In this document: positions 8,434 to 17,371 of the stretch, piece by piece
Layout: the number at the start of each line of letters is the position of its first letter
Position numbering within the stretch: the first letter of the stretch is position 1
DNA from: Hyphomonadaceae bacterium
Lineage (GTDB): Bacteria > Pseudomonadota > Alphaproteobacteria > Caulobacterales > Aquidulcibacteraceae
Direction of reading: 5' to 3'
NCBI GenBank assembly: GCA_019753105.1
Contig: JAIELJ010000012.1
Location: 62,001-126,000, forward strand
DNA: 64,000 nucleotides
The notes under the pieces: model-generated
What the model saw: only the letters and a program-made list of their open reading frames with translations
Databases searched by the model: none
What the model was told of the DNA's origin: nothing
Program-made: the position numbers and the translations under genes

Positions 8434-9192
8434 GTGATGACCAAGCCGATTGAAGTCTATTTCTGGCCAACGCCGAATGGCCACAAGATCACGATCGCGC
8501 TCGAAGAGATGGGGCTGCCTTACGAGATCAAGCCGGTGAATATCGGCAAGGGCGAGCAGTTCACGCCGGAATTCCTGGCCATCTCACCGAACAATCGCAT
8601 GCCTGCGATCGTCGATCACGAGGGGCCGGGCGGTGAGCCGATCTCGGTTTTTGAGTCTGGCGCGATCCTTCAGTATCTCGGGCGCAAGAGCGGCCAATTC
8701 TATCCGAAAGATGAACGCGCGCGGATCAAGGTCGATGAGTGGCTGATCTGGCAGGTCGCCAATCTCGGGCCGATGGCTGGGCAAGCGAGCCACTTTATCA
8801 ATTATGCGCCGAAGATCGTCGACGATCCGCAACTCATCGAATACGGGCGCGCACGCTATGTGAACGAGCTCAATCGGCTTTGTGGTGTTGTTGAGCGTCA
8901 GCTCGAGGGCCAGGATTTTCTCGCCGGCGAATATTCGATCGCTGACATCGCATCATGGCCGTGGCTGCGCGGCGCGCATCGGCTTGGGCAGAGCTATGAT
9001 GCTTTCCCAAAGATGAAGGCCTGGATCGATCGCATTTACGAGCGGCCCGCTGTCATGATTGCAGTGAAGAAGGGCGAAGCTTTGCGCGAGCAGCAGCAAG
9101 ACTTGAGTAAGGATCAAGTACGCGACATGGCCAAAAATTTGTTTGGTCAGACAGCTGCTTCGGTGAATGCCGCGAAATCAAATCAAAGCTAG
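8434..9192 (+). CDS. glutathione S-transferase family protein (YfcG/YghU-like)
   Basis: A 252 aa thioredoxin-fold/GST protein. The N-terminal domain (about 1-90) has the YfcG/YghU-type start IEVYFWPTPNGHKITIALEE and the cis-Pro region NNRMPAIVDHE, followed by the glutathione gamma-Glu site VFESGAILQYL. The C-terminal helical domain has the N-capping motif FLAGEYSIADIASWPW. Members act as glutathione-dependent disulfide reductases or peroxidases in the cytoplasm. The start is GTG 8434, with an immediate ATG at 8437 as alternative. It is monocistronic as far as can be seen. Confidence 0.85.
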   Translation: MMTKPIEVYFWPTPNGHKITIALEEMGLPYEIKPVNIGKGEQFTPEFLAISPNNRMPAIVDHEGPGGEPISVFESGAILQYLGRKSGQFYPKDERARIKVDEWLIWQVANLGPMAGQASHFINYAPKIVDDPQLIEYGRARYVNELNRLCGVVERQLEGQDFLAGEYSIADIASWPWLRGAHRLGQSYDAFPKMKAWIDRIYERPAVMIAVKKGEALREQQQDLSKDQVRDMAKNLFGQTAASVNAAKSNQS

Positions 9193-9324
9193 CGCCGCTT
9201 AAGCTTATCGCAAGTTATCCTCGTTATTGATCCACTCCGACGGCGCGAAAAATGCACGTCTGTGGGGTGGAACGGACATGGCGATAGCCAGACGTTCCCA
9301 GTTGATACAAGGGAGCAGCCAGCA

Positions 9325-9594
9325 ATGGCGTTTACGGATTTTGAAATCGCTGAGGCTCACGAAGCCGTCCGTCGCGAAAGCGATAGCGATAATCTCTACA
9401 AGCTCGGTCTGATCTATTCGACCGGCCAAGAGATCGACCTCGTGCAAGCGCACATGTGGTTCAACCTTGCCGCTTCGCGCGGTTCGGAAGCCGCGAAAGA
9501 GTGCCGCCGCGAATTGTCGGACATGATGACCAAAGACCTCATCGCCGAAGCGCAACGCCGCGCGCGCGAGTGGCTCTCGGTTAAGCACCACTAA
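9325..9594 (+). CDS. small Sel1-like repeat protein
   Basis: An 89 aa protein with one SEL1-type helical repeat (LYKLGLIYSTGQEIDLVQAH, then MWFNLAASRGSEAAKECRRE), the pattern of TPR-like adaptor proteins. The ATG at 9325 follows GGGAGCAGCC; an earlier in-frame ATG at 9262 would add an unlikely N-terminus. No signal peptide is visible. A GC hairpin lies right after the stop. The partner is unknown. Confidence 0.65.
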   Translation: MAFTDFEIAEAHEAVRRESDSDNLYKLGLIYSTGQEIDLVQAHMWFNLAASRGSEAAKECRRELSDMMTKDLIAEAQRRAREWLSVKHH

Positions 9595-9600
9595 ACAGAT

Positions 9601-9624
9601 GCGCCGCGCGATGCGGCGCGTTTG
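9601..9624 (+). terminator. hairpin after the Sel1-like gene
   Basis: GCGCCGC (9601-9607) pairs with GCGGCGC (9613-9619) around GCGAT, followed by GTTTG. It is placed 7 bp after the stop and before the convergent exbD-like gene. The short T-run makes it a weak terminator. Confidence 0.5.
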
Positions 9625-9633
9625 TGGAAAGTG

Positions 9634-10092
9634 CTAATCAGCCCGTTGCGCCAGCACGGTGACCTTCTCGTAGCCGAAGTCTTGCAATTGTTCGACGACG
9701 GCGACGACATCGCGATAACGGACGGCCATGTCCGAGCGGATGTGGATGCGGGCATCGAACAGAACATCTTGGCGCACGAGTTCGGGGTTGTTCGAGAGGA
9801 GATGCGCTAGCGCATCGTCGCCAACGGCCTCTAGGGTTGTCGGCATCCCGGAGACCATGAGCGCATAGCCGCCGTCGCCGGTTGATTGCACGTCGACGAT
9901 CGTTGGCGGAATGAGCGCGGCCGCTCGTGGCGCTGGGGGTGGCAGGTCGAGACGTAAATCTGTGGTCGGTGTCGGTGCGGTGACCATGAAGATCACCAGC
10001 AGAACCAACAGAACATCGATGAATGGAATGACATTCGGTTCGGATGTCTCATCCAAACGTGCTCTGCGTGCGCGGAGCGCAAAAGCCGCCAT
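9634..10092 (-). CDS. ExbD/TolR family biopolymer transport protein
   Basis: A 152 aa protein with the ExbD/TolR plan: short cytoplasmic N-terminus (ARLDETSEPNVIPFIDVLLVLLVIFMV), in which the Asp of the single membrane helix (about residues 22-40) is the proton-conducting residue of the family, then a Pro-rich linker and a periplasmic domain (IHIRSDMAVRYRDVVAVVEQLQDFGYEKVTVLAQ). ExbD works with ExbB and TonB (or TolQ and TolA) to couple proton flow to outer membrane work. No exbB, tonB or tolA is adjacent, so its partner must be elsewhere. It lies downstream of the Anbu cluster on the same strand with a 93-bp gap. Confidence 0.85.
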   Translation of the reverse strand: MAAFALRARRARLDETSEPNVIPFIDVLLVLLVIFMVTAPTPTTDLRLDLPPPAPRAAALIPPTIVDVQSTGDGGYALMVSGMPTTLEAVGDDALAHLLSNNPELVRQDVLFDARIHIRSDMAVRYRDVVAVVEQLQDFGYEKVTVLAQRAD

Positions 10093-10185
10093 CGCCGCCT
10101 CCCTCTGTTATGAGCGAAGCGTGCCTGCACTAAGTGATGAAACGAAATCACAGCCGCGCGAGCGCGATCACGAGTTTGAGATCGG

Positions 10186-10920
10186 CTAGGTGAGCCAAGG
10201 CGGCGTGGGCAGATCGCGATAGGCGCGGCGCAGAGCCTCTGACCACTGCCAGCGCACTTGTTTGAAGTATGGATCCTCATCCGTGATGCGTTGGCGCACC
10301 GCGACCTGTTGGGTGTCGATGCGATAGACCAAGAGATCGGCGGGCAGGCCGACTGAGAAGTTCGAGCGCAGCGTCGAGTCCATCGAAATAAGCGCAAGCT
10401 TCACGGCGTCCTCGAGCGGCGTGTCATAGCCGGCAACGCGATCAAGGATCGGTTTGCCGTACTTGGTTTCGCCGATCTGGAAGAAGGGCGTATCCGTCGT
10501 CGCTTCGATGAAGTTGCCGGCGGCGTACACATGGAACATGCGCAGGCGATCGCCGGCGATCTGGCCGGCCAGGATGATGCTGGCGTCGTAGAAGCTCTGC
10601 TGATTGAACGATGGCGCGATGGTTTGAAAAACGTGCTTGATCGCAGCGCCGACCAGTTCGGCCGCTTCATGCATGGTGCGCACGGTCAGCAGCGTATTCA
10701 TCGGCTCGCCGGGCGCGATGCCTTGGCCTTCAGTGACGCGGGCGACGACAGCTTGTGTCACCGCCAAATTGCCGGCGCTCATCATCGCGATGACCCGGTC
10801 ACCAGGCGCGACCACCGCCATCTTGCCGAAGCTGGCGATGTTATCCGGGCCCGCATTGGTGCGGGTGTCGGAGAGGAGAACCAGCCCCTCTTTGAGACAA
10901 AGGCCTACGCAATATGTCAT
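10186..10920 (-). CDS. Anbu-type proteasome-related peptidase
   Basis: A 244 aa Ntn-hydrolase of the proteasome beta-subunit fold. After Met1 comes Thr2 (MTYCVGLCLKEGLVLLSDTRTNAG), the expected nucleophile, with Asp18 and Lys33 (ASFGKMAVV) completing the usual active-site set. Members of the Anbu (ancestral beta-subunit) family form ring or spiral oligomers and nearly always sit with an alpha-E protein, a circularly permuted ATP-grasp protein and a transglutaminase-like protein. The first two are directly upstream here; the transglutaminase is not in the window. The physiological substrate is unknown. Confidence 0.85.
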   Translation of the reverse strand: MTYCVGLCLKEGLVLLSDTRTNAGPDNIASFGKMAVVAPGDRVIAMMSAGNLAVTQAVVARVTEGQGIAPGEPMNTLLTVRTMHEAAELVGAAIKHVFQTIAPSFNQQSFYDASIILAGQIAGDRLRMFHVYAAGNFIEATTDTPFFQIGETKYGKPILDRVAGYDTPLEDAVKLALISMDSTLRSNFSVGLPADLLVYRIDTQQVAVRQRITDEDPYFKQVRWQWSEALRRAYRDLPTPPWLT

Positions 10921-10943
10921 GAAAACCCGAGCCGACCCTGTTG

Positions 10944-11876
10944 TCAGCGCATGTACAGATTCGAAATCTGATCGCCTAGTTCCCTCGCCCGATCGATGTG
11001 CACTGTAAGTGTCTCATGAAGGCCGGTCTGAAAGATGTCCGATATCCGACCGAAACGAAGTTCGGCGGCGATTGATCCTGCCATTCGATGGCATTCGCCG
11101 CGTCTGCCGCCGTGGCTCTTGGCCAATTCATCGAGGCAAAGCGTGATGGTGTCGTAGCAGGACCGCAATGAGCGGGGCATTTCGGGCCGCAGGATCATCA
11201 TTTCGGCCACGTTCCAGGGCTTCACCTCTTCGCGATAGAGCCATTGATAGGCGCGAACCGCCGAGACGGCGCGGAGCACGCTGGTCCATTGATAATAGTC
11301 CAGCATGCCGCCGACGCCGGACGACTCGCGCGGCAGCAGCAGGTGGTATTTCACATCCAGAATACGCGCCGTGTTGTCAGCGCGTTCCAACGCTGCGCCC
11401 AGGCGGACGAACCAATAGCTGTCGCTGCGCAGCATCGTCGTTTCGTAGGCGCCGGTGAAGCGGGTGGAGAGCTGGCGCACCCAGTCCAACGTCTCCGGCA
11501 GCACCGCCGGTGAGAAGTGGCGTTCCTGGAGCACGCGCGATTCAATCCAGCCTTGGTTCACCGCTTCCCACATGTCGCGTGTGAGCGAAGTGCGCATCGC
11601 GCGGGCGTTGATGCGGGCGTTGGCGATGCAGTTGATGATCGAGGATGGATTGGTGCCGTTGCAGAGAAAGCGCGCGGCGGAGTCCGGCGTGATCTCAGAG
11701 TAAGCCTCGTCGTACAGTTCGTCGACGCCGGCGGCGGCGAGGGCTGAGCGCCATTCCTCCGCCTCGCTCGAAACGCCGGCCATTGATTGCGCCGCCTCGA
11801 TCAAGCGCGCGAGATTATCGATCCGCTCCATGTAGCGGGCAAGCCAGAAGAGAGCGTCAGCAGCGCGTGAGAGCAT
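10944..11876 (-). CDS. alpha-E domain protein of the Anbu cluster
   Basis: A 310 aa all-helical alpha-E protein. The start MLSRAADALFWLARYMERIDNLARL is the family's usual beginning, and the helical core continues to RARELGDQISNLYMR. Alpha-E domains occur with ATP-grasp peptide ligases and transglutaminases in a proposed peptide-modification system. The ATG at 11876 shares one base with the stop of the upstream ATP-grasp gene, so the pair is translationally coupled. The Anbu peptidase follows 23 bp downstream. Confidence 0.85.
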   Translation of the reverse strand: MLSRAADALFWLARYMERIDNLARLIEAAQSMAGVSSEAEEWRSALAAAGVDELYDEAYSEITPDSAARFLCNGTNPSSIINCIANARINARAMRTSLTRDMWEAVNQGWIESRVLQERHFSPAVLPETLDWVRQLSTRFTGAYETTMLRSDSYWFVRLGAALERADNTARILDVKYHLLLPRESSGVGGMLDYYQWTSVLRAVSAVRAYQWLYREEVKPWNVAEMMILRPEMPRSLRSCYDTITLCLDELAKSHGGRRGECHRMAGSIAAELRFGRISDIFQTGLHETLTVHIDRARELGDQISNLYMR

Positions 11877-13318
11877 CAGCGCGCGCCTTTGCCATTGCCG
11901 TTGGTGTGGAGCACCCAAGTATCCTTGGTGCCGCCGCCTTGGCTCGAGTTCACGACAAGCGAGCCGTCTTGCAGCGCCACGCGCGTCAGGCCGCCCGGCA
12001 CGATGCGTACGCCATTGGCGCCGGAGAGCACGAACGGTCGCAGATCGACGTGGCGTGCAGCGGCCTCCTCGCCAGCGAATGTCGGGCAGGTGGAAAGCGC
12101 CAGCGTCGGCTGCGCCACATAAGCTGAAGGATTGCGCCGCAGTTTCTTGGCGAATGCGTCGCGTGTTTTCTTGTTGGCATGCGGGCCAACGAGCATGCCG
12201 TAGCCGCCCGATCCGCGCGTTTCCTTGACGACGAGTTCTTCCAGATGATCGAGCACGTAAGCGAGCGCGCCTTCATTGGCGCAATCCCATGTGGGCACGT
12301 TCTTCAAGATCGGCTCTTCGCCAAGATAGAAACGGATCATCTCCGGCACGTGCATGTAGATGGCTTTGTCGTCCGCAAGCCCTGCGCCTGGTGCATTGGC
12401 GAGCGCGACATGGCCTTCACGATACGCCTCCATCAGTCCCGGCACGCCGAGCGCGGAGTCGGGGCGGAAGACCAGCGGATCGAGGAAGTCATCGTCGATG
12501 CGGCGATAGATGACATGGACGCGCTTCGGGCCCGCAGTCGTGCGCATATAAACGTGCTTGCCTACGACCAGGAGGTCTTGGCCTTCAGCAAGCTCCACAC
12601 CCATCTCATCGGCGAGAAAGCTGTGCTCGTAATACGCGCTATTGTACTGGCCCGGCGTCAGCACAACGACGCAAGGCTCCTCGTCGTCCGCTGGCGAGAG
12701 CGAACGCAGCGTCGCTAGCAAGTCCTGCGGATAGCGCGCGACAGGTGCTACGCCGACGCGGGCGAAAAGCTCCGGGAACAGGCGCATCATCACCGCGCGG
12801 TTCTCCAGCATGTAGGAGACGCCGGAGGGCGTGCGGCAATTGTCTTCGAGAACGTAGAAATCGTTCACACCGGTGCGCACGAGATCGATGCCTGCGATGT
12901 GCGTGTAGATGCCGCCCGGCACGGCGACGCCCTGCATCTGCTTACAATAGGCGGGGTGCGTGTCGATGTGCTCGTTGCTGAAGATGCCGGCCTTGACGAT
13001 TTCGCGCGGGCCATACGCATCCGTGAGGAAGCGGTTGAGCGCCGCCACGCGTTGCTTCAGTCCGCGCTCAAGCAGGCCCCATTCATCCGCATCGAGAACG
13101 CGGGGGATGATATCGAACGGGATCAGCCGTTCCGTGTCACTGCCGCCCTCGCTATAGACGGCGAAGGTGATGCCGACGCGGCGGAAGAGGCGCTCAGCCT
13201 CTTCGCGCTTGGTTTGCAGAACTTCGGGTGGAGTTTCGGCGAGCCACTGGGCGATCGCCGCGTAGGCGGGGCGGAGTTCGCCATCCGCGCCATGCATTTC
13301 GTCAAAGAAGTTCCGCAT
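11876..13318 (-). CDS. circularly permuted ATP-grasp protein
   Basis: A 480 aa protein of the circularly permuted type 2 ATP-grasp family. Diagnostic stretches are FDIIPRVLDADEWGLLERGLKQR, GIDLVRTGVNDFYVLEDNCRTPSGVSYMLENR, VKETRGSGGYGMLVGP and LALSTCPTF. The family is predicted to ligate amino groups to carboxylates using ATP and to make or modify a short peptide tag with the alpha-E protein. It is the first gene of the three-gene minus-strand cluster; a promoter would lie in 13319-13435, where nothing decisive is visible. Target unknown. Confidence 0.88.
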   Translation of the reverse strand: MRNFFDEMHGADGELRPAYAAIAQWLAETPPEVLQTKREEAERLFRRVGITFAVYSEGGSDTERLIPFDIIPRVLDADEWGLLERGLKQRVAALNRFLTDAYGPREIVKAGIFSNEHIDTHPAYCKQMQGVAVPGGIYTHIAGIDLVRTGVNDFYVLEDNCRTPSGVSYMLENRAVMMRLFPELFARVGVAPVARYPQDLLATLRSLSPADDEEPCVVVLTPGQYNSAYYEHSFLADEMGVELAEGQDLLVVGKHVYMRTTAGPKRVHVIYRRIDDDFLDPLVFRPDSALGVPGLMEAYREGHVALANAPGAGLADDKAIYMHVPEMIRFYLGEEPILKNVPTWDCANEGALAYVLDHLEELVVKETRGSGGYGMLVGPHANKKTRDAFAKKLRRNPSAYVAQPTLALSTCPTFAGEEAAARHVDLRPFVLSGANGVRIVPGGLTRVALQDGSLVVNSSQGGGTKDTWVLHTNGNGKGAR

Positions 13319-13435
13319 CGGCCCAATGATGCGATTGTTTTGGGCGGCCGCGCTAGCGGAATCGGCGCTGAAACAAGGAGCTTGGTCTAAGTTTTGGGCG
13401 CCAGGGCGGCGCGGCGCCGGTTATAGAGGCGCCGC

Positions 13436-14131
13436 TTAGTTCCGCTCGCCGCGGAGGTCGTAATAGAAGCTGAACTGAACGGGCAACGCGTCGCGGACGT
13501 ATTGCTGCATGAACAGGTTCACTTGGCTGATGCGTGAGCGCGGCACGTAGACGACGTCATAACGCTGCAAGGGCTCAGCGCTCGGGAAACCTTCGCGCAC
13601 TGCGCGAGGCGAAAGATCAATCTCGGTCACGCGTGCTGCGCCGCTGGCACGGGAGAGGATGAGCACGTCGCCGCGGCGCGCTGTTGGCAGAAAACCACCC
13701 GCGAGAGCGACGGCTTGGAATGCATCGATATTGGCGGGCATCTCATAGATGCCAGGCCGCGCGACTTCGCCGCCGACGAACACCTGGCGTGAGGCGTAGG
13801 TGCGGGGAATGACGCTGAGCTCCGGCTGACGAAGCTGATTCGAATACGCAACGACCAGAGAGTCACGAAGCTCTTCAGCGGTAAGATCTGCGGCGCGAAC
13901 CGCGCCGATGAGCGGCAGCGCGACGCGGCCATCCGGGCCCACTGTCACGGTGCGATTTAGTTCCGGCGCCGAAAAGACGACGATCTCGATCTCGTCCCCG
14001 GGAAAGAACCGATAGGCGGGCGCGGTGTCGGTGTAGGTCATGGCCCGCGGCGCAGGCGCGTCTTGAGGCGCGGCGAACGCTGAAAGGCCAAAAGCGGCGA
14101 AGATCGCGAGACAGGCCAGCACGCTGCGCAT
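13436..14131 (-). CDS. hfsD: polysaccharide export protein (Wza-like, HfsD type)
   Basis: A 231 aa protein with an N-terminal signal peptide (SVLACLAIFAAFGLSAFAA), the Poly_export domain (AYRFFPGDEIEIVVFSAPELNRTVTVGPDGRV) and a SLBB-type domain (RQVFVGGEVARPGIYEMPA). Such proteins form the outer membrane exit for polysaccharides. There is no lipobox cysteine. It is divergent from the Wzz-like gene, and the whole neighbourhood (co-polymerase, deacetylase, flippase, glycosyltransferases) matches the holdfast synthesis set of Caulobacter and Hirschia, hence HfsD. The start ATG at 14131 is chosen for the signal peptide. Export function is sure; the holdfast assignment is inference. Confidence 0.75.
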   Translation of the reverse strand: MRSVLACLAIFAAFGLSAFAAPQDAPAPRAMTYTDTAPAYRFFPGDEIEIVVFSAPELNRTVTVGPDGRVALPLIGAVRAADLTAEELRDSLVVAYSNQLRQPELSVIPRTYASRQVFVGGEVARPGIYEMPANIDAFQAVALAGGFLPTARRGDVLILSRASGAARVTEIDLSPRAVREGFPSAEPLQRYDVVYVPRSRISQVNLFMQQYVRDALPVQFSFYYDLRGERN

Positions 14132-14271
14132 CAAATCACTCCAACGCTTTGTTAGGCGCCCGCCGGTTAACCGTACGTGCGCGCGCGGCCCCACACTGCC
14201 TATCGGTGGTGAATGATCATTTACCAAGTTGATGCAATCTCTCGCGTGCGCATGAGGGCGAAGGAACGCGA

Positions 14272-15804
14272 ATGAGCACGAGCACCCAAGCAAAGCCGAA
14301 GCTGGCCTGGGCCGAGGTGTCGCGCGTGAGCGTGGCCGATCTGGCCGCTATGCTCTGGACCGAGCGCGCGTTGGTGTTGAGCGTGGGTGCTGCGATCTGC
14401 GCTTTGGGCTTGATCGCAGCGATCATGGCGCCGCGCGTCTATACGGCCCGAACCGAGTTGCTCGTCCGCATGGGCGATGAATATGTGTATCAGCCAATGG
14501 CTGGCGGCGCAGGCGCTGGCGCAACGCCGGATATGCAGGCCGTTGTAAACACGGAAATGAGGCTCATCGGCTCTGGCGCTGTCGTGCGGCGCGCGATTGA
14601 AGCGGTTGGCCTTGAGACGCTTTATCCTGATATCGCCCGCGCACCGGGCGCTGACGCGCGCAAAATCGCCGCCGCCGAGCGTGCGTTCGCGCAAAACCTA
14701 ACGATTGAGACCGCGCCGCAGACGCCTGCGATTGGCCTGTCCTTTGAACACCGCAACCCGGACGTCGCCGCGCAAGCCTTGAACGCGCTCGTCGCGCAGT
14801 ATCTGGAGCATCGCCGCGACGTGCTCGTCGGCGGCGAGTTCGAGGCGCTTTCGCAGCAGACGGAGTCGTTGGGCGAACGCTCGGTCGAAGCGAGCGTTGC
14901 GCTAAGCGCGTTTCTCACCGAACACCAGATCGGCGATTTCGAGAGTGAGCTGGCAGCACTTGCGGCGCGCGCAGGCGACATCGAAACGCAACTCCTGGAC
15001 GCGCAAGCGCGCCGTCGCGAAGCCGAAGCGCGGGCCGGGGCCCTGCGCACGCAATACAATGCTGAACCGGCGCAGATCGAACTCTACACGGAATCCGACG
15101 CGCGTCGCGATCTTGTGGCCGCGCAGATGGAACGTGAGCAGATGCTCTCGCGCTATCAGCCGGATGCGATGCCGGTGCGTGAAGTCGATCGCCGCATCGC
15201 GCAGCTCGAACAATTCCTCGCCGGTGGCGATCCGCCTAGCCTCGTGCGCCGCGGCGTCAATCCGGTGCGCCAGGATATTGCGACACAGCTCTACGGCATG
15301 GAAGCCGAGGCGCGCGCCCAGCGCGGCCGCGAAACCGCGCTGACCCAGCAACGCCAAGAGGTCCGCGATCGTCTTCGCGCGATGCAGGCGCTTGAGCCGC
15401 AATTCCGCCGGCTGCAACGCGATCGCACGATCCTGGAGACGAATACAAGCGCGGTTGCCACGCGCGCTGAAGAGGCGCGGACGCGGAGCCAGATGCTTGG
15501 CCGTGCGACCGATAACATCAGCTCTGTCGAACAAGCGGCGACGCCGACACAAGGCAAGAGCCTGCGCTGGCCGATCATGATCGTCACACTGCTGATCGCG
15601 GGCATTGTCGCGGTTGCGGCTGGTTTGTCGCGCGGCTTGATGCGCCGCTCTTTCCCGACGCCATCGAGTGCGGCGCGGGCGCTGAATACGCCTGTGCTGG
15701 CGGTGATGCCGCGCGCGGCGCCGGCAAAAGCGCCAAAGGCTGCAAAGGCGCCGAAGCCCACGACGGGCAAGCCGGCGCTGACTTTGGTCGAGGGCGGGAC
15801 ATGA
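14272..15804 (+). CDS. hfsA: chain-length determinant / Wzz-family co-polymerase (HfsA type)
   Basis: A 510 aa inner membrane protein. A first membrane helix at about residues 36-55 (ALVLSVGAAICALGLIAAIM) and a second at about 438-458 (WPIMIVTLLIAGIVAVAAGL) enclose a large periplasmic coiled-coil region rich in Arg, Glu and Gln (about 150-420). This is the Wzz/GumC plan. There is no kinase domain at the C-terminus; the short tail is Ala/Lys/Pro-rich. The downstream P-loop-like gene overlaps by 4 bp, matching an HfsA-HfsB pair that bridges the inner membrane to the HfsD exporter. Confidence 0.75.
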   Translation: MSTSTQAKPKLAWAEVSRVSVADLAAMLWTERALVLSVGAAICALGLIAAIMAPRVYTARTELLVRMGDEYVYQPMAGGAGAGATPDMQAVVNTEMRLIGSGAVVRRAIEAVGLETLYPDIARAPGADARKIAAAERAFAQNLTIETAPQTPAIGLSFEHRNPDVAAQALNALVAQYLEHRRDVLVGGEFEALSQQTESLGERSVEASVALSAFLTEHQIGDFESELAALAARAGDIETQLLDAQARRREAEARAGALRTQYNAEPAQIELYTESDARRDLVAAQMEREQMLSRYQPDAMPVREVDRRIAQLEQFLAGGDPPSLVRRGVNPVRQDIATQLYGMEAEARAQRGRETALTQQRQEVRDRLRAMQALEPQFRRLQRDRTILETNTSAVATRAEEARTRSQMLGRATDNISSVEQAATPTQGKSLRWPIMIVTLLIAGIVAVAAGLSRGLMRRSFPTPSSAARALNTPVLAVMPRAAPAKAPKAAKAPKPTTGKPALTLVEGGT

Positions 15805-16481
15805 GCAAACACTCTTACTCCGTCGACGGTGTCTTCGACGCGCTAGCCTTGCAGCCTGGCCGGGGCGAAGGGCGCGCGGTGATGTTTGTCTCTGGGCGCC
15901 GTGCAGCGGGCGTCACGACATTCGCGCAGGCGGTTGCGCAAGCAGCCACGGCGCGCGCGGTCTATGCGATCGATCTGGATCTGAAGCGCAATGCGCTCTC
16001 GCGGGCGCTCGCCGGCGATACGCGGCTAGGCCCCAAGCAAGACGGGCGCATCGCTGGACACGCTTTCTACAGCTTGCGCGATGCGCAGGGGCAAGTGATT
16101 CACGAACAACCGCCCGCCTTCTCATTTCACCGCGTCGGCGCGAGCCGTATTCACGCTGGCGTCTTCGATGTGCGCGCGGTGCCGCAAGGCGCGCGTGTTG
16201 TGATCTCGTCAGCGCCTGATTACTGGGACGCTGTCCGCGTGAACGCAGCACTGGTCGTTGTCGATGCGCCTTCGCTAGACCGCAGCCAGATTGGTTTGCG
16301 TGTCGCGCGTCATATGGATGGCGTGGTGTTGCTTGTCGGCGGCGAACCGGGCGACGCTCCGGCGGCGGCGGCGGCGAAAGAAGCGCTGGTTGGGGCCGGC
16401 GCCAACTTAATCGGCCTCGTCTATGCCGGCGCCAGCGCGCCAGTGATCGCGATTGATCGCCTTCTGCGTCAGGCCGGCTGA
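15801..16481 (+). CDS. hfsB: CpsD/HfsB-like P-loop protein with degenerate Walker A
   Basis: A 226 aa cytoplasmic protein related to BY-kinase/CpsD ATPases. The expected P-loop position reads MFVSGRRAAGVTTFAQAV, lacking the GK(S/T) lysine, while a Walker A'-like VYAIDLDLKRN follows and strands VVVVDAPSL and GVVLLVGG continue the fold. There is no C-terminal tyrosine cluster. It overlaps the Wzz-like gene by 4 bp, so it should work with it. In the holdfast system HfsB occupies this place. The ATPase activity is doubtful from the sequence. Confidence 0.65.
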   Translation: MSKHSYSVDGVFDALALQPGRGEGRAVMFVSGRRAAGVTTFAQAVAQAATARAVYAIDLDLKRNALSRALAGDTRLGPKQDGRIAGHAFYSLRDAQGQVIHEQPPAFSFHRVGASRIHAGVFDVRAVPQGARVVISSAPDYWDAVRVNAALVVVDAPSLDRSQIGLRVARHMDGVVLLVGGEPGDAPAAAAAKEALVGAGANLIGLVYAGASAPVIAIDRLLRQAG

Positions 16482-17371
16482 CGCGCGAGCGCTTCGCCGT
16501 AGAAGCGCTGTTCCATGAACCACAGCACTTTTCCCGCGCCGCGCGCTGCGCGATCAAGCAGCATGAGCGCGCGCGGTGTCGAGCCTGCAAGCACAATGGC
16601 GCTTGCGAGCGCATAGGCAGCTGCTTGCGCTGCGCCGACAATCATGTGACGTGCAAGCGCGGGATAGTTGCGCGCGCTCCAGGCCAATTCGCACGGGCCT
16701 TGGCCGTAAGCAAAGGCGCGCTTGAGGCCGTGGCCGATGCGCGTGCGATTGGGCGTCAAGTGTTCGATGACCCACGCATCGGCGGCCCAAGCGAAGCGCG
16801 CGCCGGCCTCAGCCCACAGGGCAAACAGTTTGTCGTCTTCGCCGCCGGTTTGATCGGCGCGCGTATCGAAGTGTTCGTCTTCGAACATGACGCGCGGCTG
16901 CAGGGAGTTGCCGATGCCATAGGCGCGCGGTGAGAAACCGCTCGTCGCCGGGCCGGTGCGCGAATAGAGCGCCTCATAGAAGCGCACGTGTTCGGCATCG
17001 GATGATGCGCGTGCGCGAACCGGACCGAAAACGCTTTGCGCCCCGGTTCGCGAACGCACGGCAAGCAATGACGCGAGCCAATGCGGCGGCGCTTCTTCGT
17101 CGTCGTCGAGCCAAGCGATGTACCGGCCGCTGGCGAGTTTCAGCGCCGCATTGCGAGCCTGGGCGACGCCGGGTTTGGCCTCATGGCTCCAGCGAAACGC
17201 CACGCTGGTCTCGCGCTCGATCTGCGCAAATGCTTCAAGTGCCGATCCCTCCGGTGAGTTGTCGATTGCGATGAGTTCAAACGCCACGCCCTCTTGGCGC
17301 AACACGCTGCGCGCGGCACGCAGGAACGAGTCCGGACGACGGAAGGTTGGGATGATGACAGAGACGATCAT
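16469..17371 (-). CDS. hfsG: family 2 glycosyltransferase (HfsG type)
   Basis: A 300 aa GT-A enzyme. Start MIVSVIIPTFRRPDSFLRAARSVL with the nucleotide-binding Asp in AIDNSPEGS, the metal-binding region RYIAWLDDDEEAPPHWL (DxD) and a hydrophobic C-terminal part. It would add a sugar to the growing lipid-linked repeat on the cytoplasmic face. It is last in a five-gene minus-strand operon, overlaps the deacetylase start by 4 bp, and overlaps the convergent HfsB gene by 13 bp. The HfsG name rests on context beside the deacetylase and is an inference. Confidence 0.7.
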   Translation of the reverse strand: MIVSVIIPTFRRPDSFLRAARSVLRQEGVAFELIAIDNSPEGSALEAFAQIERETSVAFRWSHEAKPGVAQARNAALKLASGRYIAWLDDDEEAPPHWLASLLAVRSRTGAQSVFGPVRARASSDAEHVRFYEALYSRTGPATSGFSPRAYGIGNSLQPRVMFEDEHFDTRADQTGGEDDKLFALWAEAGARFAWAADAWVIEHLTPNRTRIGHGLKRAFAYGQGPCELAWSARNYPALARHMIVGAAQAAAYALASAIVLAGSTPRALMLLDRAARGAGKVLWFMEQRFYGEALARQPA

